Part shown: one piece after another, positions 9,553 to 18,750 of the stretch
How positions within the stretch are numbered: position 1 is the stretch's first letter
How the letters are laid out: every line of letters starts with the position of its first letter
The notes under the pieces: model-generated
What the model was told of the DNA's origin: nothing
Databases searched by the model: none
What the model saw: only the letters and a program-made list of their open reading frames with translations
Program-made: the position numbers and the translations under genes
Source of the DNA: Picosynechococcus sp. PCC 7117
GTDB lineage: Bacteria; Cyanobacteriota; Cyanobacteriia; Cyanobacteriales; MRBY01
Assembly (NCBI RefSeq): GCF_001693275.1
Contig: NZ_CP016477.1
Coordinates: 2,418,001 to 2,482,000 of the forward strand
Direction of reading: 5' to 3'
Length of the DNA: 64,000 nucleotides

Positions 9553-10053
9553 ATGAAACAGCGCTATATCTACTCATTATTGTTCCTATTACCTGGCTTC
9601 TCTGTCTCTCTACTGGGTACTTGGATCATAATGGGTACTGTCCTCGGAATACTCTGGTTATATGTCTTTGGCGACAATCCATGGCCAACGTGGATAGAGC
9701 CGCTGATATCTGTCTTGTTTTTGTTAATATTCTCTGGCTCATGGCTAATAATTACCGTAGCGGGCTATCGTGTCGGCAAAAAATTAGAGGCGAGGTCAGG
9801 GTTTAAAAGCAAACACCTTTGGCTATCTCTATGGGCAACCTTACTACCAATCGCGATTATTTTGCTCCATCAGTTAGGTAATGGCAACCTCGGCCCCAAA
9901 TCTCCACAAGAACGTTGTCACGACTATTGTCTTTATCATGGCTATCAATCCAGCAGCACATCGCCACAGAACTCTGGCGGACAAACCTGTAGTTGCCTGG
10001 GACAGTATGGTGCGGTGGAAAGAATACAGCCGATTGATCAATTGCCACGCTGA
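9553..10053 (+). CDS. Small membrane protein with Cys-rich tail, unknown
   Basis: I do not recognise this 166-residue protein. It has three likely membrane helices (about residues 8-38, 48-72 and 88-108) and then a soluble tail with CHDYC and, about 20 residues later, TCSC, which could form disulfides or bind a metal. The gene contains no HIP1 palindrome, and by eye its codons are more AT-rich than those of its neighbours, a hint of recent arrival or weak constraint. It starts 19 bases after the C-S lyase stop on the same strand and ends 13 bases before the 3' end of the oppositely oriented beta-lactamase gene. Real coding is supported by length and clear membrane topology; function is unknown. 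Confidence 0.6.
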   Translation: MKQRYIYSLLFLLPGFSVSLLGTWIIMGTVLGILWLYVFGDNPWPTWIEPLISVLFLLIFSGSWLIITVAGYRVGKKLEARSGFKSKHLWLSLWATLLPIAIILLHQLGNGNLGPKSPQERCHDYCLYHGYQSSSTSPQNSGGQTCSCLGQYGAVERIQPIDQLPR

Positions 10054-10066
10054 AGGGCGGAAGCGG

Positions 10067-10933
10067 TCAAGGCAAAATCCCCAATTCCTGTAAACAGCGA
10101 CGGGTAACCTCCAGGCGAGCGGAACCATCTTGGGGACTATTGATATCAATGTTGGTCGCAAAAAAGTACACATCATCGCCCCGTTCCACATAGCCCACAT
10201 ACCAACCAATATTCTGAACTCCGGGGTTCCCAAAACCAAACCAGCCTGTTTTGGCTCGAATCGTGTAATTGGGGGTTTGTTCAGCGATCATGATTTCCTT
10301 GACCATGGCGATCGCCTTTTCCGAAAAAGGTAATTCATTGGCATAGAGACGGCGCACAAAGTCCACTTGACCTTGGGGGGTGATTTGTAATGTGCCATTC
10401 AGCCAAAACTGATCAATATTCTCTAGAGCGCCAATGGTTTGATTGCCATAGGCGATCGCCTCGATCCACTGTTTCATCCGGTCATGGCCCGTCCGCCGTG
10501 CGAGGACTTGGTAAAACCACACCGCCGAATGTTTAAAGGCTTCCTTGAGATTCAGATCCCGATTCCACACCGGTAATTCCCGCGTAATCCCATCCCAGGT
10601 GAGTAACGCCAGCTCATTGGGGATTACCCCCGTTTCGAGGGCAATCAAGGAATTGGGAATTTTAAAAGTTGACGCGACCGGAAAAGCGGTGCGGTTGCGG
10701 TGGGCATTGTACTGAAAAGTCCGGTTGGCTTTCAGATCGTAGATTAGAATCGATCCCTCCAGCCTTAAGGCTTGGAAATGCTGCTGGAAATCAACCGTCT
10801 CCGATACTGTGGTAAGGGACGGGGGCGCTGCTGCCAATCCTGGTGAATCGCTAGACAGGGTGTATATCCCCATGAAGGATAAGGAAGTTCCTATCAGCAA
10901 TGCTACGGTTCGGAAGGGGATCAAGGCAGGCAT
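10067..10933 (-). CDS. Class D (OXA-type) beta-lactamase
   Basis: Serine hydrolase of the penicillin-binding fold, expected in the periplasm and expected to open beta-lactam rings. All class D motifs are present: STFK (Ser88 nucleophile, Lys91 for carboxylation), SAV (Ser136-Val138), YGN (162-164), a Trp at 177 in DQFWLNG that can stabilise carboxy-Lys, and KTGW (228-231). Residues 1-36 form a signal peptide or anchor ending near GLAAAP. Length is 288, normal for the class. Two HIP1 sites lie inside the gene (near 10309 and 10452), as in native neighbours, so it looks long resident. A BlaR-type sensor is the main alternative, but no sensor transmembrane region is present. Activity and spectrum cannot be read from sequence. 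Confidence 0.88.
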   Translation of the reverse strand: MPALIPFRTVALLIGTSLSFMGIYTLSSDSPGLAAAPPSLTTVSETVDFQQHFQALRLEGSILIYDLKANRTFQYNAHRNRTAFPVASTFKIPNSLIALETGVIPNELALLTWDGITRELPVWNRDLNLKEAFKHSAVWFYQVLARRTGHDRMKQWIEAIAYGNQTIGALENIDQFWLNGTLQITPQGQVDFVRRLYANELPFSEKAIAMVKEIMIAEQTPNYTIRAKTGWFGFGNPGVQNIGWYVGYVERGDDVYFFATNIDINSPQDGSARLEVTRRCLQELGILP

Positions 10934-11085
10934 AATTGCACAGGGTAATCGCTTATCACTTCATCCTAGGGCCAAAGAGTTACGTTGAATTTGGTTTCAT
11001 GCCTTGTTTGTCGATGTTCCCAAAGAATCATTCAAGGCGATCGCCTACAATCAAACTTTGAAGATTCCATTGGTTTGTCGTTGCT

Positions 11086-11604
11086 ATGAATTATCTGATC
11101 GCCGTATTCCCAGACCGTATGACCGCCGAAGAAGCCTATACCCAACTGGAAAAAGCTAAAGTTCCCACCAAACATCTAGCTATTGTTGGTCAAGGCTACC
11201 AAACCGCCGATGAATTTGGCTTTATCGATCCCTCTAAGCAGGGGCGCAAGCGAGCAAAATTGATGGCCTATTGGCTAATCCCCTTCGGCTTCTTTGGGGG
11301 TTTTGTCTTCGATTACATTACGGGGTTAGATACCTTCGCCTGGGCTGGCACACCGGGTAATCATATTGTCGGGGGTCTCGCTGGAGCTGTTGGCGGGGCC
11401 ATGGGGAGCTATTTCGTCGGCACAACCGTTGGTTTGGCGGTGGGGAGTGGCGATGCCCTGCCCTATCGCAATCGCCTCAATGCAGGGAAATACCTTGTGA
11501 TTTATAAATATGAGTTGAACAAATACCGCGATTTGGTGACCCGGCTTCTCCAGGAACAAAATCCGGAAAATCTCCAGGGCTATTCAGAATCTGGAGGGAT
11601 GTAA
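11086..11604 (+). CDS. Conserved cyanobacterial membrane-associated protein, unknown
   Basis: The 172-residue protein starts with a predicted small alpha/beta domain (NYLIAVFPDRMTAEEAYTQL... KHLAIVGQ; read as a ferredoxin-like fold similar to proteins that sense or bind across subunits). It then has two glycine-rich hydrophobic stretches: LIPFGFFGGFVFDYITG (about 65-81) and a longer one with VGGLAGAVGGAMGSYFVG (about 98-125). The C-terminus returns to a beta strand, KYLVIYKYEL, and an amphipathic helix. This pattern resembles DUF1269 and general-stress-17M-like proteins, but I could not confirm membership. A HIP1 site precedes the gene. It lies nine bases before the YraN-family gene on the same strand, so co-transcription is likely. 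Confidence 0.65.
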   Translation: MNYLIAVFPDRMTAEEAYTQLEKAKVPTKHLAIVGQGYQTADEFGFIDPSKQGRKRAKLMAYWLIPFGFFGGFVFDYITGLDTFAWAGTPGNHIVGGLAGAVGGAMGSYFVGTTVGLAVGSGDALPYRNRLNAGKYLVIYKYELNKYRDLVTRLLQEQNPENLQGYSESGGM

Positions 11605-11613
11605 GCATTTGCC

Positions 11614-12036
11614 ATGGCCGACACCCCTTCACCCAAAAAATTAGCGGCCCTTGCCGTTGGTGAGCAGGGAGAGCTTTTTGTAGAGCAGCACCTCGAAAGC
11701 CAAGGTTGGCAAATTGTCGCAACCCGTTGGCGCTGTCGTTGGGGAGAATTGGATCTGGTGGCGTTCCATGCCCAGACAAAAATTCTTGCTTTTGTAGAGG
11801 TAAAAACCCGACAACAGCACAGCTTGGATTATCAAGGTTTACTGGCGATCACCCCCAGCAAACAACGCAAAACCGTCCGGGCAGCTCTGCAATTTCTAGG
11901 CAATTTTCCCCAATATGAAACCTACGGTTGTCGCTTTGATGTGGCCCTTGTCACCTACAGCAAAACTGCAACCTTTCCCCAGGGTTTCCGCCTAGCTACT
12001 TACTTGGAAGGGGCATTCGAGGCCGATGCATTCTAG
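11614..12036 (+). CDS. UPF0102/YraN-family putative endonuclease-fold protein
   Basis: A 140-residue protein with the YraN signature: GEQGELFVEQHLESQGW at the start, RCRWGELDLVAF in the middle (the Glu and Asp of a PD-(D/E)xK-like site), ILAFVEVKTR (Glu-x-Lys), and CRFDVALVTY near the end. The fold is that of restriction-endonuclease-like nucleases, and family members are suspected Holliday-junction or DNA-processing proteins, but no activity is established. The ATG at MADTPS sits nine bases after the preceding stop with little RBS. Length is typical of the family. Confidence 0.85.
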   Translation: MADTPSPKKLAALAVGEQGELFVEQHLESQGWQIVATRWRCRWGELDLVAFHAQTKILAFVEVKTRQQHSLDYQGLLAITPSKQRKTVRAALQFLGNFPQYETYGCRFDVALVTYSKTATFPQGFRLATYLEGAFEADAF

Positions 12037-12084
12037 AATGTAGGGTGTTTTCCGTGATTCTTAAAGCCCTGTGGCGATCGCCCC

Positions 12085-13575
12085 ATGACCACTTCTGAAC
12101 TTAGCCCCACCTCCGCACAAAATTTACCTACCGTTGGCCCATTTACCATGTTTCGCCTGGGACTTTTTAACCTGGGTTTGGGTCTGATGGCGGTGTTAAC
12201 CCTAGCGGTGCTCAACCGGGTGATGATTAGTGAACTGGATATTCCGGCGACGGTGACGGCAGGGGCTTTGGCAGTACCACAATTTATGGCTCCAGCGCGG
12301 GTCTGGTTCGGGCAACTGTCCGACAGCAAAAAGATTTTTAAGCTCCACCGCAGTGGCTATGTCTGGATTGGGACGGTGTTGTTCGGTTCGGCAATCTTTG
12401 TGGCGGTACAAATCGTCTGGCAGTTGGCCCTAGCGGTACGAGAAAATGGCGGCTGGGCCTGGTCTGGAGAGATGTTGCTGTGGGCGATCGCCCTGGGGGC
12501 AGTGCTCGGTTTCTATGGCCTGGCCCTCAGTTCTACATCCACCCCCTTTACGGCGCTGTTGGTGGATATTTCCGATGAAAATAATCGCTCAAAAATTGTG
12601 GCGGTGGTCTGGTCGATGTTGTTGCTGGGGGTTGTGATTGGCGGGATCAGTGGCAGTATTTTCCTCGATCAGGTACAACAAGCCGGGGTCATCCTGGGGG
12701 CCAATGCCGGAGCAATCATCACCCAAGGGGAAAAGCTCCTGAATACGCCCATCGAAAGTTTACAGGGGCCAATTAATTCTCTTTTTCTAGTCGTGCCGGC
12801 GATCACCTTTGGTTTGGGGCTACTCGGTATCCTTGGGATCGAACGCAAATATTCTCGCTTTAGTCGACGGACTGCCCCCACAACGCGGGAAGACCAAATC
12901 ACCTTTCGGGACTCCATTAAAGTCGTCCGTAGCAGTCCACAAACAGCCATTTTCTTTAACTTTCTGGTAACTTTTACAATCAGCCTATTTATGCAAGAAG
13001 CCGTGCTGGAACCCTATGGCGGTGAAGTGTTTGGGATGTCCATCGGCGAAAGTACCCTGCTCAATTCCTACTGGGGGATCGGTGTTCTCGTGGGCTATAG
13101 CGTGACCGGATTTTTGGTGGTGCCGCGCCTAGGGAAGAAAAATACTGCCCGTTTAGGTTGTTTGCTCACAGCGGCTTGTTTCTTTTTAATCATTTTGGCC
13201 GGGTTCACCCAACAGCCCCAGATCCTCAGATATGCTCTCGTTCTCTTTGGGATGGCCACGGGGATCGGTACCATTGGCGCGATTAGTTTAATGCTTGATC
13301 TCACCGCCGCCGAAACCGCTGGTACTTTCATTGGCACCTGGGCGCTGGCCCAAGCGATGTCCCGGGCGATCGCCACTTTAATGGGGGGAGTCGTGTTAGA
13401 TATTGGGCGGGCGATTTTTCAAACCCCCCTCTTGGCCTACAGTTCTGTTTTTGTGCTCCAAGCCGTGGGGATGTTCAGTGCCATTTTTATTCTCAATAAC
13501 GTGAATATCCGTGAATTCAAAGAAAATACCAGGCAGGCGATCGCCACGATCCTCGAAGGAGAACTAGATGGCTAG
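12085..13575 (+). CDS. PucC/BCD-family MFS carrier (chlorophyll-related transporter)
   Basis: Polytopic membrane protein of 496 residues with about 12 helices, related to PucC and LhaA, which aid assembly of (bacterio)chlorophyll-binding complexes. Family marks include [25 protein letters not shown] at the first helix (core: [19 protein letters not shown]), [32 protein letters not shown] between helices 4 and 5, and a C-terminal [20 protein letters not shown]. These fit the BCD branch of the major facilitator superfamily as found in cyanobacteria. It probably sits in the thylakoid or plasma membrane and delivers chlorophyll or helps insert pigment-proteins; the exact substrate is unknown. A HIP1 site lies immediately before the ATG (near 12074). 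Confidence 0.82.
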   Translation: MTTSELSPTSAQNLPTVGPFTMFRLGLFNLGLGLMAVLTLAVLNRVMISELDIPATVTAGALAVPQFMAPARVWFGQLSDSKKIFKLHRSGYVWIGTVLFGSAIFVAVQIVWQLALAVRENGGWAWSGEMLLWAIALGAVLGFYGLALSSTSTPFTALLVDISDENNRSKIVAVVWSMLLLGVVIGGISGSIFLDQVQQAGVILGANAGAIITQGEKLLNTPIESLQGPINSLFLVVPAITFGLGLLGILGIERKYSRFSRRTAPTTREDQITFRDSIKVVRSSPQTAIFFNFLVTFTISLFMQEAVLEPYGGEVFGMSIGESTLLNSYWGIGVLVGYSVTGFLVVPRLGKKNTARLGCLLTAACFFLIILAGFTQQPQILRYALVLFGMATGIGTIGAISLMLDLTAAETAGTFIGTWALAQAMSRAIATLMGGVVLDIGRAIFQTPLLAYSSVFVLQAVGMFSAIFILNNVNIREFKENTRQAIATILEGELDG

Positions 13576-13641
13576 ACAAAGTGTCTATCTCTCGCTACCG
13601 TTAGGAAAACCATCTGAACAGTCATCGTTCCAGAACTAACC

Positions 13642-14571
13642 ATGCGAATTCTAGTGACCGGCGGCGCAGGGTTCATCGGCTCCCATCTCATTGATCGCCT
13701 GATGACCGAAGGCCATGAAGTCATTTGCCTCGATAACTTTTACACAGGCCGCAAGCATAACCTTTTGCAGTGGATTGGCAACCCCTACTTTGAAATGGTG
13801 CGCCACGACATCACCGAACCGATCCGCCTCGAAGTGGATCAGGTTTACCACCTCGCTTGTCCTGCCTCACCGATCCATTACCAGTTCAACGCCATCAAAA
13901 CCGTTAAAACCAATGTCATGGGCACCCTAAATATGCTGGGGTTAGCCAAACGGGTCAAAGCGAGAATTCTGTTGGCGTCTACCTCTGAAGTCTATGGCGA
14001 TCCAGATGTCCATCCCCAGCCCGAGACTTACCATGGCAATGTGAATCCAATTGGGGTTCGCTCCTGTTACGACGAGGGGAAGCGGATGGCGGAAACCCTG
14101 GCTTTTGATTACCACCGCTCTAATAATGTTGATATCCGTGTCGCCCGAATTTTTAATACCTATGGCCCCAATATGTTGCCGAATGATGGGCGGGTAGTGA
14201 GTAATTTTATCGTCCAAGCCTTGCAAGGCAAACCACTGACGGTCTATGGGGATGGTTCCCAAACCCGGAGTTTTTGCTACGTAAGTGATTTGGTCGAAGG
14301 TTTGATTCGTTTGATGAACCGAGACTTTATCGGCCCTGTCAATTTAGGGAATCCCGATGAGTACACGATTTTGGAGTTGGCCCAAACGATTCAGAATATG
14401 GTCAATCCTGATGTTGAGGTGGCCTTTGAGCCGCTGCCCCAGGATGATCCGCGTCAACGGCAACCGGACATTACCCGTGCTAAAACCTACTTGGATTGGC
14501 AGCCAACGGTGCCCCTCAAGGTGGGCTTAGAAAAAACGATCGCCTATTTCCGCGATCGCCTCGCAGAATAA
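13642..14571 (+). CDS. uxs: UDP-glucuronate decarboxylase (UDP-xylose synthase), SDR family
   Basis: Converts UDP-glucuronate to UDP-xylose in the cytosol with bound NAD+. The protein is an extended SDR of 309 residues with the nucleotide motif [10 protein letters not shown] (about 6-15), a UXS-specific block [21 protein letters not shown], and the catalytic YDEGK (Tyr-x-x-x-Lys). Downstream are [10 protein letters not shown] and [12 protein letters not shown]. These are diagnostic of UXS rather than GalE or RfbB. The next gene, ugd, makes the substrate, and only 39 bases separate them, so they form a two-gene operon for pentose or uronate donors of surface polysaccharide. UDP-apiose synthase is a remote alternative. 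Confidence 0.92.
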   Translation: MRILVTGGAGFIGSHLIDRLMTEGHEVICLDNFYTGRKHNLLQWIGNPYFEMVRHDITEPIRLEVDQVYHLACPASPIHYQFNAIKTVKTNVMGTLNMLGLAKRVKARILLASTSEVYGDPDVHPQPETYHGNVNPIGVRSCYDEGKRMAETLAFDYHRSNNVDIRVARIFNTYGPNMLPNDGRVVSNFIVQALQGKPLTVYGDGSQTRSFCYVSDLVEGLIRLMNRDFIGPVNLGNPDEYTILELAQTIQNMVNPDVEVAFEPLPQDDPRQRQPDITRAKTYLDWQPTVPLKVGLEKTIAYFRDRLAE

Positions 14572-14610
14572 CTAACGGACAACAACACGAGAAATTCACT
14601 AGAAATTGCG

Positions 14611-15960
14611 ATGAAAGTTTGTGTAATTGGAACGGGTTACGTGGGCTTGGTCACAGGGGTTTGCCTGGCGCACATGGGCCATGATGTCGTCTGCATCGAC
14701 AATAATGAGCAGAAAATCAAGCTCATGCAGGCGGGGCGATCGCCGATCTATGAACCCGGTCTAGCGGAACTGATGCAGCAGAAAATGGCCACCGGACGCT
14801 TGCAATTTAGTACAGACCTCAGTTTTGGTGTCAATCATGGGGAAATTCTGTTTATCGCTGTGGGTACCCCAGCCTTGCCAACGGGGGAAAGCGACACCCG
14901 CTATGTGGAGGCCGTGGCGAAGGGCATTGGTGAACATTTACCCGCCGATAGTTACAAAGTAATTGTTAACAAATCAACGGTTCCGATTGGGTCGGGGGAC
15001 TGGGTGCGGATGATTGTCCTCGATGGAGTCAAACAGAAACAAAACGGCCATACGGTGCAGTTTGATGTGGTCAGTAACCCCGAATTTCTCCGGGAAGGGT
15101 CAGCAATTTTCGATACTTTTAACCCCGATCGCATTGTTCTAGGTAGTAGCAACTCCAAGGCGATCGCCTTGATGAAACAGCTTTATGATCCCCTCATCCA
15201 AGGGCAATTTAGCGCGCCAGAACACCCCAAACCGATTCCGGTGGTGGAAACTGACCTAAATTCCGCCGAAATGATTAAATATGCCGCCAATGCTTTCCTC
15301 GCAACGAAAATTAGCTTTATTAATGAAGTGGCGAATGTGTGCGATCGCGTGGGAGCAGACATTCTCCAGGTGGCGAAGGGCATCGGCCTCGATAGTCGCA
15401 TTGGCAATAAATTTCTCCAGGCAGGCTTGGGTTGGGGCGGTTCTTGTTTCCCGAAAGATGTGGCCGCTTTAGTACACACTGCCGAAGATTATGGCTACCA
15501 GGCGCAACTCCTCGCAGCGGCAGTGACGGTGAATAATCGGCAAAAATTAATCGTCGTCGAAAAACTCCAACAGGAATTGAAAATTCTTAAGGGGAAAACC
15601 ATTGGTTTGTTGGGGTTAACCTTCAAGCCAGACACCGATGATATGCGCGATGCTCCATCCCTGAAGCTGATTGCAGAACTTAATCGTCTAGGAGCACGGG
15701 TAAAAGCCTACGATCCGATTGTGTCCCAAAATGGCATTGGTCACGGCCTATCAGGGGTGATCATCGAAGATAGCCCAGAAATGTTAGCGGACACCTGTGA
15801 TGCTTTGGTTTTAGTCACAGACTGGCAAGAATTCTTGCACCTCGACTATGGACAATTAGGCGATCGCCTCCAAAATCGGTTGATCATCGATGGCCGGAAT
15901 TTCCTCGACCGAGACGCCCTCGAAACCCTGGGGTTCCGCTATGTGGGCATTGGCCATTAA
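14611..15960 (+). CDS. ugd: UDP-glucose 6-dehydrogenase
   Basis: Oxidises UDP-glucose to UDP-glucuronate with two NAD+, feeding the decarboxylase encoded just upstream. The 449-residue protein has the N-terminal Rossmann motif GTGYVGLVTG (about 7-16), the central helix EMIKYAANAFLATKISFINE, the catalytic Cys in GWGGSCFPKD, and the C-terminal UDP-binding domain with GLTFKPDTDDMRDAPS. All residues expected for activity are visible. The ATG is 39 bases after uxs. The gene holds several HIP1 sites. It ends 12 bases before the 3' end of the oppositely oriented sbcD-like gene. Confidence 0.95.
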   Translation: MKVCVIGTGYVGLVTGVCLAHMGHDVVCIDNNEQKIKLMQAGRSPIYEPGLAELMQQKMATGRLQFSTDLSFGVNHGEILFIAVGTPALPTGESDTRYVEAVAKGIGEHLPADSYKVIVNKSTVPIGSGDWVRMIVLDGVKQKQNGHTVQFDVVSNPEFLREGSAIFDTFNPDRIVLGSSNSKAIALMKQLYDPLIQGQFSAPEHPKPIPVVETDLNSAEMIKYAANAFLATKISFINEVANVCDRVGADILQVAKGIGLDSRIGNKFLQAGLGWGGSCFPKDVAALVHTAEDYGYQAQLLAAAVTVNNRQKLIVVEKLQQELKILKGKTIGLLGLTFKPDTDDMRDAPSLKLIAELNRLGARVKAYDPIVSQNGIGHGLSGVIIEDSPEMLADTCDALVLVTDWQEFLHLDYGQLGDRLQNRLIIDGRNFLDRDALETLGFRYVGIGH

Positions 15961-15972
15961 GTGTTTTAAGCT

Positions 15973-17199
15973 TCAAGTTGAGGTTTGTGACATCAGTTCT
16001 GTGGCAGTTTCGCGCATGGCCAGGGCAATATCCTGCAAATCCTCGCGGTTCGTGAGGTAAGTATCTAGGGCATTCATCGGATCGAGGGATTGACCAATGC
16101 CCAGTTCCGGTAGACGGGGCCGGGACAGTTGGCTCACCAGTTCCGCTTGAATGGAAGCTTGATGGGCGGCTTTGAGGGCTTTTCTGAGGGCACGTTGGTC
16201 AATGAGTTCTGTCTGTTCGGGGCGAATTTTGTAGATGAGGCGGACAACGGTATCGGTGATCGAAACCTGTGCAATTTCGTTGAGAATCGCAGTTTCTGGC
16301 TCGTCTGCGTCGCTCACATCAATTTTGATCGTGCGGAACGCCCGGGCCGGGAGGGGCACAAATTCCCAATCCGCTTGACCTTTGCGGAGGTTGATTAAAA
16401 CATAGCCCTTTGCTTCTTTTTCCTCGCTAAAATCAACCCGTTCAATGCTGCCAGGATAGATAATCGGGGGATCATTGCTGGGGTTGAGGTTTTGGTGGCG
16501 GTGCACGTGGCCGAGGGCTACATAATCGAGTTCAGAACGATTTAAGAAGGCCACTGGAATGTTAAAGCCTTTGCCCACAGCGAGGAAGCGCTCGGCCCCC
16601 AGGTTGGCGCGGTCGGCCATCAGATGACCCGCCAGGATCGCGGGAATTTCGGGATCGAGGCGACGAATTTCTGCTTCGAGGATCGGTTCGAGTTTCTGAA
16701 GGAGGATCTGGTGAATTTCGTTGAGGGTTTTGCCTTCGGTTTGTTGCCGGGTGAGGAGGGTGGCTTGGTTCAGCCAGGGCAGGGTAATGATTTGCAGGGG
16801 GCCTTTGGGCAGTTCGAGGGTGTGGGTGCGGAGGCGATCGCCCACGATAAAACCAGGCACCGCCAGGGTGCGATAGATATTTAAACTAGCGCCCCCATTG
16901 CCTTGGGAATATTGGTCATGGTTGCCGACGACAAGCACCGCCGGGATATTGTGGGCGACAAGGCGGCGAAATTGGCCCGCAAAGGCTTCGTGAATGTAGG
17001 GGGCGGGGGTGGCATCGGGGAAGGCATCCCCAGCAAAAATAACAAGGTCTACGGGGTCGGCGATCGCCCGGTCGATACAAAGCCCTAGGGTCTGCTCAAA
17101 ATCTTCGAGGCGGGAATTGAGTCCGGTTTCTGGGTTCACCCGGCCATGGGAAAAACCGCTGCCCATATGGATATCGGCGAAGTGAAGAATTCTGAACAT
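15973..17199 (-). CDS. sbcD: SbcD/Mre11-like DNA repair exonuclease
   Basis: Calcineurin-like phosphoesterase predicted to work as the nuclease subunit of an SbcCD-type double-strand-break complex. The 408-residue protein has the metal-binding blocks in order: FADIHMG (Asp and His), FAGDAFPD (Gly-Asp), VVGNHDQY (Gly-Asn-His-Asp/Glu) and, further on, GHVHRHQ (Gly-His-x-His). The C-terminal half corresponds to the capping and SbcC-contact region. No sbcC is nearby. It is divergent from the peptidoglycan-binding gene, with 72 bases between the starts containing a HIP1 site. Other phosphoesterases are possible in principle, but motif order and length fit SbcD best. Confidence 0.85.
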   Translation of the reverse strand: MFRILHFADIHMGSGFSHGRVNPETGLNSRLEDFEQTLGLCIDRAIADPVDLVIFAGDAFPDATPAPYIHEAFAGQFRRLVAHNIPAVLVVGNHDQYSQGNGGASLNIYRTLAVPGFIVGDRLRTHTLELPKGPLQIITLPWLNQATLLTRQQTEGKTLNEIHQILLQKLEPILEAEIRRLDPEIPAILAGHLMADRANLGAERFLAVGKGFNIPVAFLNRSELDYVALGHVHRHQNLNPSNDPPIIYPGSIERVDFSEEKEAKGYVLINLRKGQADWEFVPLPARAFRTIKIDVSDADEPETAILNEIAQVSITDTVVRLIYKIRPEQTELIDQRALRKALKAAHQASIQAELVSQLSRPRLPELGIGQSLDPMNALDTYLTNREDLQDIALAMRETATELMSQTST

Positions 17200-17271
17200 G
17201 GTGGCGGTGGTTTATTGTTTGATTTCTTACAATGGAAGGCGATCGCCCCTCCCATCACCCCCAATCATAAT

Positions 17272-18750
17272 ATGAAGCGTCACCGTGAGTCCGCCACCAC
17301 TGTCTGTGAACGTCCTTCCCTCAAACGCCCCCGGCAACTGCAATGCCAGGCGATCGCCAATGATGATGTGGGTTATTTGCAAGCTTTTTTGCGGGCTGCT
17401 GGATTTTTACCCCGTTCGGCGGTGATTGACGGCATTTTTGGGCGCACCACGGAAGCGGCGGTTCGGTCATTTCAACGGGCGAATAAATTGCCGAAAACGG
17501 GCACCGTTGATCCCCGCACCTGGCGAACCATTGAACGTTATCAACAATTATTTTTAGCTTCTCCCGCGACGGCTGAACCTCCCTCCGAACAGGCCCCGGA
17601 ACCCACTTCCCTTTTGCAACAAGATCGGCCCGAAAAACTTCTGTTGCGCCGGGGGGCTGGCTTTGAAATTTCGCCCCAACAGCAGGCCGTATATTATCTG
17701 CAAAAATTGCTGCAACGGGGTTTATTTATCCCAGAAACGGCCAAGCTGGACGGAAAGTTTGGTCGGCAAACGGAAAATGGGGTGAAGTTTTTTCAGGTGC
17801 GCCAAAAATTGGTGACCGATGGCATTGTGGGACTGTCCACCTGGGAAGCTTTGGAAAAATTCGTTTGGGATCAAGAGGTGATCGCCAAAAAATATGCTGA
17901 TTTGCAACATTTTGCCAGTGGGGAATTTCAAGCCAGTGACCGCAAATATCCCATCCTTCACTTGGGCGATGGTTTAGCGACGCCTCAACTCCACGCCTCG
18001 GTGCGCTATTTACAACGCTTGCTGCAGCGGTTGCTGTCCCTGGAGCATTTCCCCATTGATGGTCACTTTGGCCCCCAAACTGAACAGGCGGTTAGACGCT
18101 TTCAGATGATTGCGGAATTAACCATTGATGGCGTCGTTGGTGCTCAAACTTGGATGACGCTTTTGAATCAATGGGTGGAAGTTTATCTACCCCTACGCCC
18201 CCTCAGAAGCTATGGCGATCGCCTGATTGCCTCCTTAGAAAATCATCCCCATCAGGATGCCGCCCGCAAAACGATTCCGATGCTTTTAGAAACCTGCCAA
18301 CGTTGCGGGATCATCGAACCGACTCAAGTGGCTTATATTCTCGCTACGGCGGGCTATGCAGGGAATTTTGGTGCCAGTCTTGTGGAGCCGACCCCAGACC
18401 CAAACCTCGAAAGTCGCCGCGATTTGGGAAATATCCAACCGGGCGATGGACTGCGCTACCAGGGCCGGGGCTTCGTAAAAATTGCGGGTCGGTTAAACTA
18501 TACCCGGTGGGGCGATCGCACCGGGGTTAACCTTGTCGATCACCCAGACTTTGCTGCCGAACCTCACCTCGCGGCGATCATCCTCGTGCTGGGGCTACGC
18601 GACGGTTCGTTTACGGGCCAAAAATTAGACGATTACCTCAATGGCGATCGCCAAGATTTTTACCATGCCCGGCGCATTGTCGCGGATCTCGATCCCGCCG
18701 CCGCAATAATTGCCCAATCTGCCATTGATTTCTTCAAGGTACTCCATTGA
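17272..18750 (+). CDS. Triple peptidoglycan-binding protein with a GH19-like domain lacking the catalytic Glu
   Basis: A 492-residue protein with three PG_binding_1 modules (about residues 33-90, 138-196 and 241-300). Each carries the core VDGxFGxxTExAVxxFQ-type pattern and a closing Trp (for example [17 protein letters not shown]). A C-terminal domain (about 345-490) resembles GH19 chitinase-type endolysins: [33 protein letters not shown], and [14 protein letters not shown]. The usual catalytic His-Glu after ATA is replaced by Tyr-Ala (GYAGN, 361-365), so hydrolysis is doubtful and binding or scaffolding is more likely. No signal peptide is visible. I start at the ATG of [10 protein letters not shown]; the open frame upstream overlaps sbcD. 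The stop overlaps the start of map (TTGA). Confidence 0.78.
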   Translation: MKRHRESATTVCERPSLKRPRQLQCQAIANDDVGYLQAFLRAAGFLPRSAVIDGIFGRTTEAAVRSFQRANKLPKTGTVDPRTWRTIERYQQLFLASPATAEPPSEQAPEPTSLLQQDRPEKLLLRRGAGFEISPQQQAVYYLQKLLQRGLFIPETAKLDGKFGRQTENGVKFFQVRQKLVTDGIVGLSTWEALEKFVWDQEVIAKKYADLQHFASGEFQASDRKYPILHLGDGLATPQLHASVRYLQRLLQRLLSLEHFPIDGHFGPQTEQAVRRFQMIAELTIDGVVGAQTWMTLLNQWVEVYLPLRPLRSYGDRLIASLENHPHQDAARKTIPMLLETCQRCGIIEPTQVAYILATAGYAGNFGASLVEPTPDPNLESRRDLGNIQPGDGLRYQGRGFVKIAGRLNYTRWGDRTGVNLVDHPDFAAEPHLAAIILVLGLRDGSFTGQKLDDYLNGDRQDFYHARRIVADLDPAAAIIAQSAIDFFKVLH

